Shown here in pieces: positions 8,266 through 11,576 of a DNA stretch of 11,576 nucleotides. The notes beneath the pieces are model-generated. The model was not told where the DNA came from. It saw only the letters and a program-made list of their open reading frames with translations, and made no database searches. Positions within the stretch are counted from its first letter, which is position 1. Each line of letters begins with the position of its first letter. The DNA comes from Caulobacter sp. (GTDB lineage Bacteria; Pseudomonadota; Alphaproteobacteria; Caulobacterales; Caulobacteraceae), in assembly GCA_014378155.1 (NCBI GenBank), contig JACMOF010000209.1, positions 1-11,576 of the forward strand. Direction: 5' to 3'. The position numbers and the translations under genes are program-made.

Positions 8266-8676
8266 ATGACTATCCTATCAACTCAAACCTTCTCCACCCA
8301 TGCCCTGCCCACGATCTACGTGACGCAGGCCGACCACGAGATCCTCACCAACCTGGCCGACGCCAACGGCGGTCGCGCCCTGGGCGGCCGCGTGCTGGCC
8401 GGCGAAATGGACCGCGCCCTTATCGTTGAACCCGGGCAAGCACCCCGCCCTTTTGCCGGCATCGGCTCGACCGTCCATTACCAAGACCTGACCAGCGGCC
8501 AGGACCGCACGGTGCGCCTTAGCCTGCCGCGCGACGCCAGCATCGACAACCATCGCGTCTCGGTGGTCGCCCCGGTCGGCGCTGCGCTGATCGGCATGAC
8601 CGCCGGCGAGACCTTCCGCTGGACCGATGACGAGGGCCGAACGCGCGGCATCCGGGTGCTGGCCGTCGACAACTGA
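8266..8676 (+). CDS. Rnk / GreA-C-terminal-domain family transcription regulator
   Basis: The 136-residue protein has the two-part build of the Rnk family. A short N-terminal segment (PTIYVTQADHEILTNLA, about 15-31) replaces the coiled coil, and a C-terminal GreA/GreB-type FKBP-like domain (about 50-135) contains VSVVAPVGAALIGMTAGE and a final RGIRVLAVDN. Rnk-like proteins bind RNA polymerase near the secondary channel but lack the long finger needed for transcript cleavage. In E. coli Rnk was first named a regulator of nucleoside diphosphate kinase. The ATG at 8266 is preceded by a weak AGAAAG at 5 nt spacing. The EcfG-type sigma factor gene follows after 84 bp on the same strand, so two RNA-polymerase-binding regulators sit side by side. 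The domain is well supported, the cellular role less so. Confidence 0.8.
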   Translation: MTILSTQTFSTHALPTIYVTQADHEILTNLADANGGRALGGRVLAGEMDRALIVEPGQAPRPFAGIGSTVHYQDLTSGQDRTVRLSLPRDASIDNHRVSVVAPVGAALIGMTAGETFRWTDDEGRTRGIRVLAVDN

Positions 8677-8710
8677 TTGCGTGCGATCGCCACTAAATTT
8701 TCAATCAAGC

Positions 8711-8735
8711 GGAGCCATTCGCCGCCGGCCGCGTT
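8711..8735 (+). promoter_or_regulatory. Candidate EcfG-type (general stress response) promoter of the sigma factor gene
   Basis: GGAGC (8711-8715) and CGTT (8732-8735) are 16 bp apart and lie in the right orientation 25 bp before the sigma factor start. The known EcfG/SigT promoter consensus is GGAAC-N16/17-CGTT, so there is one mismatch, at position 4 of the upstream box. No other intergenic region I scanned showed this pair. Autoregulation or SigT control is inferred. Confidence 0.45.
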
Positions 8736-8760
8736 TATCAACGGAACGGGGACCTAAGCC

Positions 8761-9348
8761 ATGACTGATCAAACTTCGACCAAGCTGACCTTCGAGCGCG
8801 AGCTCGTCGCCCTGATCCCTCACCTGCGCGCCTTTGGCCGCTCGCTGTGCGGCAACGCCACCCACGGCGACGACCTGGCCCAGGACGCCCTGGCCAAGGC
8901 GCTGGCGTCGCGCGACTCCTATACGCCGGGCACCAACCTGAAGGCCTGGACCTTCATGATCCTGCGCAACGTCTTCTATTCCGAGAAGCGCCGTTCGTGG
9001 CGCTCGTGCTCGCTTGATCCGGAAGTGGCTGAGCGCACCCTGATCTCGGTGTCCAACCCGACCGCCGCGCTGGAGCTCGACGAACTGCGTCGCGCCCTGG
9101 ACATGCTGCCTGCCGACCAGCGCGAGGCCCTGATCCTGATCGGCGCCGCAGGCATGTCGTATGAAGAAGTCAGCGACATCACCGGCGCGGCCCTGGGCAC
9201 GATCAAGAGCCGGGTCAGCCGGGCCCGCGATCGCCTGGCCCTGATCTTCGCCGAGGGCGCGATCACCGAGGACCACCTACCGGCCCACACCGCCATGGCC
9301 GCGATTTTCCAGCGCATCGACACCTACCGCATGGCCCGCGCGGCCTAG
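8761..9348 (+). CDS. EcfG-family (ECF) RNA polymerase sigma factor
   Basis: A 195-residue sigma factor with only regions 2 and 4. Region 2 (about 16-80) has LIPHLRAFGRSLCGNATHGDDLAQDALAKAL and the -10-binding stretch PGTNLKAWTFMILRNVFYSEKRR. Region 4 (about 107-160) has LDMLPADQREALILI and the helix-turn-helix GMSYEEVSDITGAALGTIKSRVSRARDRL. These follow the EcfG (ECF15) pattern of alphaproteobacteria, which direct the general stress response and are held by the anti-sigma NepR until phosphorylated PhyR releases it. No nepR, phyR or histidine kinase gene lies alongside, so this is more likely a secondary paralogue (such as SigU of C. crescentus) than the main EcfG of the nepR-ecfG locus. That assignment is inference. 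The start has GGGGA 8 nt upstream. A consensus-like EcfG promoter precedes the gene and a strong terminator follows. Confidence 0.88.
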   Translation: MTDQTSTKLTFERELVALIPHLRAFGRSLCGNATHGDDLAQDALAKALASRDSYTPGTNLKAWTFMILRNVFYSEKRRSWRSCSLDPEVAERTLISVSNPTAALELDELRRALDMLPADQREALILIGAAGMSYEEVSDITGAALGTIKSRVSRARDRLALIFAEGAITEDHLPAHTAMAAIFQRIDTYRMARAA

Positions 9349-9374
9349 ACACCTTCAAGCCGGCCCATCAGAAT

Positions 9375-9409
9375 GGCCGCCTGCCCCGTCCGGGACGGGC
9401 GGCCTTCTT
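9375..9409 (+). terminator. Intrinsic terminator after the sigma factor gene
   Basis: Inner arms CCCGTC and GACGGG pair around CGG; outer arms GGCCG and CGGCC extend the stem past a 5-nt bulge. The stem is followed by TTCTT. It lies 27 bp after the sigma factor stop. Confidence 0.75.
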
Positions 9410-9449
9410 GATTCCGGGGTGCGTCCCGCCACGGCGCCTCAACTTCCAC

Positions 9450-9543
9450 TCATCCCGGCGAAAGCCGGGACCCAAACTGAGCGGGCCGTCTGGCACAGCG
9501 CAACCACCAGACTCGGCTTGGGTCCCGGCTTTCGCCGGGATGA
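9450..9543. repeat. Composite inverted repeat of two 26-bp palindromic arms
   Basis: Positions 9450-9475 are repeated perfectly in inverted orientation at 9518-9543. Each arm is itself a hairpin (CCCGGC-GAAA-GCCGGG on the left, its complement on the right). The 42-bp centre also pairs in part (GTCTGG with CCAGAC). The element sits between convergent genes and ends 34 bp before the lipoprotein stop codon. This is the build of the REP/BIME-like intergenic repeats common in GC-rich proteobacteria. It may act as a two-way transcription stop. Confidence 0.85.
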
Positions 9544-9577
9544 AGAGAATTTGGGATGGCCTCCACCCCGCCAACCC

Positions 9578-9973
9578 TTAGCGCGAAGCCGGATCCCAGG
9601 CCGCCACCTTGTAGCCGTTCTCATCCAGGCACTTGTCCATCGCCATCTTGTGGGCGTTGTCCTGGGCCATGCGCGCGGCCTTTGACCCGCCCTTGGCCTT
9701 GTCATAGGGCACCTTGAGGATCAGTCCGGTCTGCCCGGGCTCGGCGTCACGCGCGGTGGCGCTGGACCGCGAGATCAGGAACCTGTCCGTCTTGCCGGCC
9801 CGCACCTGATCGCGACAGGCGGCGAAGGTGGTGGCGAAGGCCTTCTCGTCGGAGGCCTTGGTTTCCAGGCGCGGCGAATAACCCATGCCGCCGCCGCCCA
9901 TCATCGAACAGGCGCCCAGCGACGTCACGCAGGCGATCGCCGAGGCGGCGACCAAGATCTTGCTACGCTTCAT
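9578..9973 (-). CDS. Small predicted lipoprotein of unknown function
   Basis: A 131-residue protein starting at the ATG at 9973, with GGAG 8 nt upstream. It begins with a basic, hydrophobic lipoprotein signal (MKRSKILVAASAIACVTSLG) ending in the lipobox LGAC, so Cys22 would be lipidated. Ser follows at +2, which favours the outer membrane. A Gly/Met-rich linker (SMMGGGGMGY) leads into a basic, Ala-rich mature domain of about 95 residues with two Cys (in FAACRD and MDKCLDENGYKV), possibly a disulfide. I do not recognise the domain. The ending MAMDKCLDENGYKV resembles small lipoproteins in which a conserved Cys precedes a GY motif, but I cannot name a family. A longer frame from 10057 has no signal peptide at its start and is rejected. 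The gene lies downstream of the GST-like gene on the same strand, 80 bp away, with a hairpin between them. Confidence 0.78.
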   Translation of the reverse strand: MKRSKILVAASAIACVTSLGACSMMGGGGMGYSPRLETKASDEKAFATTFAACRDQVRAGKTDRFLISRSSATARDAEPGQTGLILKVPYDKAKGGSKAARMAQDNAHKMAMDKCLDENGYKVAAWDPASR

Positions 9974-9991
9974 GTTTTCCACTCCGCAAAC

Positions 9992-10010
9992 CGGGCGACC
10001 GGCTCGCCCG
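9992..10010 (-). terminator. Possible terminator after the GST-like gene
   Basis: A perfect 7-bp stem (CGGGCGA with TCGCCCG around a 5-nt loop) lies in the 80-bp gap between the GST-like gene and the lipoprotein gene. On the minus strand it is followed only by GTTTGC, a poor T-run. A second 6-bp hairpin (CTTGAG with CTCAAG, 10013-10034) sits beside it. Confidence 0.35.
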
Positions 10011-10053
10011 AGCTTGAGGAGCGCGCGTCTCAAGGTTGCGGTTCCCCGGCGCC

Positions 10054-10779
10054 TCAAGCCGCCTTGCAGACCTGCGGCGCGAACTCGGGGTAATATCCGG
10101 CCATCATCCGCTCGGCATAGGCCACCAGGTTGGGGAAGCCCTCGGCCCGGCGACGGATGGGCGAGTCGAAGAACGGCGTCAGGATCTGGGCCAGCATGGC
10201 GAAGACGATGGCGTCGACGCTGGTCGGGCGGTTACCCATCATGAACGACGTGTGCCCCAGGGTTTCCGACAGGGCGGTCAGCGACCAGGCGGCCAGCTCG
10301 ACCATCTCGTCGGGCGAATGGCGGCCCATGCCCACGGCGTTGAGATTGCTCCGCACGGCGCCCAGCAAGCCGTCAATCGCGTCGGCCCGCGCCTCGCCCG
10401 GCATGCCGTCGAACCAACGGGCCGGGCCCTTGGCGAAGTTGTCGTCGTCGCAGAACCGGAAATGGCAGTTGGCCCAGCCCAGGTGGTTCTCGACCATCCG
10501 CTCGATCGCCCAGGCATGGGCGCGCTGGGCCTTGGTGAGGCCGGCGTCCAGATCGACCCCGTAGCTGCGCTCGAGATAGGCGCGGATGAATGTCGAATCG
10601 GCCACCTTGACGCCGTCGTCGTCGATCCACGGCAGCTGGCCCTTGGGCGAGGTTTCGGGCCGGGCCGGAACTTTTTCGTACCAGAGGCCCGCCATCTTCA
10701 GGTGGATTTCGGTCTTGGTGACATAGGGGCTGCCCTCGGGAAGACCGTAGGCGGGGCCGGTGGCGTAGAGCGTGATCAT
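10054..10779 (-). CDS. Glutathione S-transferase-like protein, Fax/metaxin type
   Basis: A 241-residue cytosolic protein with an N-terminal thioredoxin-like domain (about 1-75) and an all-helical GST C-terminal domain (about 90-235). The N-terminus ITLYATGPAYGLPEGSPYVTK, with KMAGLWYEKV, PKGQLPWIDDDG and VADSTFIRAYLE, follows the Fax/metaxin subgroup (GST_N_4), whose bacterial members bind glutathione or act in poorly known detoxification. The C-terminal part has the conserved GNRPTSVDAIVFAMLAQI with the N-capping Ser/Asp pair. The start ATG at 10779 has AGGGGA 7 nt upstream. An upstream frame to 10857 would run into the operator region and adds residues unlike the family, so it is rejected. 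It is divergent from a WYL-type regulator that probably controls it. Substrate unknown. Confidence 0.85.
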   Translation of the reverse strand: MITLYATGPAYGLPEGSPYVTKTEIHLKMAGLWYEKVPARPETSPKGQLPWIDDDGVKVADSTFIRAYLERSYGVDLDAGLTKAQRAHAWAIERMVENHLGWANCHFRFCDDDNFAKGPARWFDGMPGEARADAIDGLLGAVRSNLNAVGMGRHSPDEMVELAAWSLTALSETLGHTSFMMGNRPTSVDAIVFAMLAQILTPFFDSPIRRRAEGFPNLVAYAERMMAGYYPEFAPQVCKAA

Positions 10780-10859
10780 CTCGGTATCCCCTGATCCTGC
10801 GCCCCACCCATTGTCCCTGGAAGGCGCCGTGTTGCGACATTCAGACGCTACCGCCATGC

Positions 10860-10881
10860 TGCTGCCAGCATGCTGTCAGCA
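10860..10881. promoter_or_regulatory. Tandem palindromic operator between the GST-like gene and the WYL regulator
   Basis: Two perfect 11-bp palindromes abut with no gap: TGCTGCCAGCA (10860-10870) and TGCTGTCAGCA (10871-10881), the same half-sites around one variable centre base. A further ATGC precedes them. They sit 20 bp before the regulator start and about 80 bp before the GST-like start. A dimeric helix-turn-helix protein bound at both would cover one helical turn each, side by side. The site is most likely bound by the regulator itself. Confidence 0.65.
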
Positions 10882-10901
10882 TCGACGGATAGGGTGGACC
10901 C

Positions 10902-11576
10902 ATGAGACGCGCCGAACGCCTTTTCCAGATCATCCAGATCCTCCGCCGCAACCGGCAGCCGGTGACCGCCGACGCCATGGCGGCCGAGCTGGAGACCTCC
11001 AAACGCAGCGTTTATCGCGATATCGCCGCCCTGGTCGGTCAGAGGGCGCCCATTCGCGGCGAAGCGGGCGTCGGCTATGTGCTGGAGGCCGGGTACGACA
11101 TGCCGCCCCTGATGCTGACTCCCGACGAGATCGAGGCCGCGGTGCTGGGCGCCCAGTGGGTCGCCAGCCGCGGCGACCCCGTTCTGGCCACCGCCGCCCG
11201 CGACCTGATCGCCAAGATCGCCTCCGCCGTGCCCGAGGAGCTACGGCCCTATGTGTTGACCCCCGCCACGGGGACCGGCACGAACTGGAAGGCCCTGCCC
11301 GACGGCATCGACATCGCCCAAACCCGCGCCTGGATCCATGCCGGCCGCAAGATCCGCCTCGACTATCGCGATGTGGAGGGCGCCGTCAGCCAGCGGGTGA
11401 TCTGGCCGGTGACGGTGGGGTATCTGGACACCGTGCGGCTGCTGATCGGCTGGTGCGAGCTGCGCGGGGATTTTCGGAATTTCCGGACGGACCGGATCGA
11501 GGGGGCCGAGTTCCTGGACGAGAAGCATGGGCAGCGGGCCGGGGTGCTGAGGGCGCGGTGGCAGAGAGCGCTGGAG
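10902..11576 (+). CDS. HTH/WYL-domain (YafY-type, DeoR-like) transcriptional regulator, 3' end beyond the window
   Basis: The frame is open from the ATG at 10902 to the last base, giving 225 residues, close to the family's usual 225-240, so only a few residues should be missing. The N-terminal winged helix-turn-helix (1-60) has RRAERLFQIIQILRR, VTADAMAAELETSKRSVYRDI and a wing GEAGVGYVL. A linker with PPLMLTPDEIEAAVLGAQWV follows, then a WYL domain (about 140-205) with RKIRLDYRDVEG, RVIWPVTVGY and WCELRGDFRNFRTDRI. WYL domains sense small ligands or nucleic acids. Members of this group often repress a divergent neighbour, here the GST-like gene. The start is preceded by AGGGTGG about 4-5 nt upstream. 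The central strand reads TVRLLIGWC; the canonical W-Y-L triplet is not conserved as such, which is common in this subfamily. Confidence 0.85.
   Translation, partial: MRRAERLFQIIQILRRNRQPVTADAMAAELETSKRSVYRDIAALVGQRAPIRGEAGVGYVLEAGYDMPPLMLTPDEIEAAVLGAQWVASRGDPVLATAARDLIAKIASAVPEELRPYVLTPATGTGTNWKALPDGIDIAQTRAWIHAGRKIRLDYRDVEGAVSQRVIWPVTVGYLDTVRLLIGWCELRGDFRNFRTDRIEGAEFLDEKHGQRAGVLRARWQRALE

Noticed and set aside
7967..8269. A 100-codon plus-strand frame and an overlapping 83-codon minus-strand frame after tRNA-Val
   Set aside because: Both have Arg/Pro/Ser-rich, domain-free products and poor starts. The first also overlaps the start of the Rnk-like gene.
9450..9543. CRISPR array or insertion-sequence ends
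   Set aside because: There are only two arms, inverted rather than direct, with a 42-bp centre that is too short for any transposase and no spacers.

Overview
This is a GC-rich (roughly two-thirds G+C), densely packed chromosomal segment of an alphaproteobacterium, most likely Caulobacterales and close to Caulobacter. That placement is an inference. It rests on an EcfG-type general-stress sigma factor, a class II DAHP synthase, a CVIRGC-type glutathione reductase, a Fax-like GST next to a WYL regulator, and an intergenic repeat whose arms are inverted GAAA-loop hairpins. No plasmid, phage, transposase, CRISPR array or defence gene is visible; most of the window is core metabolism.

Left part (1-6996), all on the minus strand. 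Read in transcription order it runs glmU (UDP-GlcNAc synthesis), rpiA (ribose-5-phosphate isomerase), gor (glutathione reductase), a 12-TM O-antigen ligase/polymerase-family protein, aroG (first step of the shikimate pathway), then an exported retropepsin-like aspartyl protease. glmU/rpiA and gor/O-antigen protein are joined by 4-bp ATGA stop/start overlaps, so glmU-rpiA-gor-wzy_C is probably one transcription unit tying envelope precursor supply, pentose phosphates, redox balance and surface glycan assembly together. The protease gene has a strong ribosome binding site and a signal peptide, but two amber codons interrupt the same reading frame; it is best read as a freshly decayed pseudogene.

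Middle (6997-9409), plus strand. gph (phosphoglycolate phosphatase) diverges from glmU across 69 bp. It is followed by tRNA-Val(CAC), about 350 bp without a credible gene but with several hairpins, a Rnk/GreA-C-terminal-domain regulator, and an EcfG-family sigma factor. The sigma factor has a near-consensus EcfG promoter just upstream and a clear intrinsic terminator after it.

Right part (9410-11576). A composite 94-bp inverted repeat lies between the convergent sigma factor and a small lipoprotein gene (minus). Next is a Fax/metaxin-type GST-like gene (minus), divergent from a DeoR/WYL (YafY-type) regulator that runs off the window end. The divergent region holds two abutting 11-bp perfect palindromes, TGCTGCCAGCA and TGCTGTCAGCA, a good candidate operator.

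The observations most worth a second look are the doubly amber-interrupted protease, the tandem palindromic operator, the putative autoregulatory EcfG promoter, and the structured non-coding stretch between tRNA-Val and the Rnk-like gene. I found no convincing sign of a wholly new multi-gene system.
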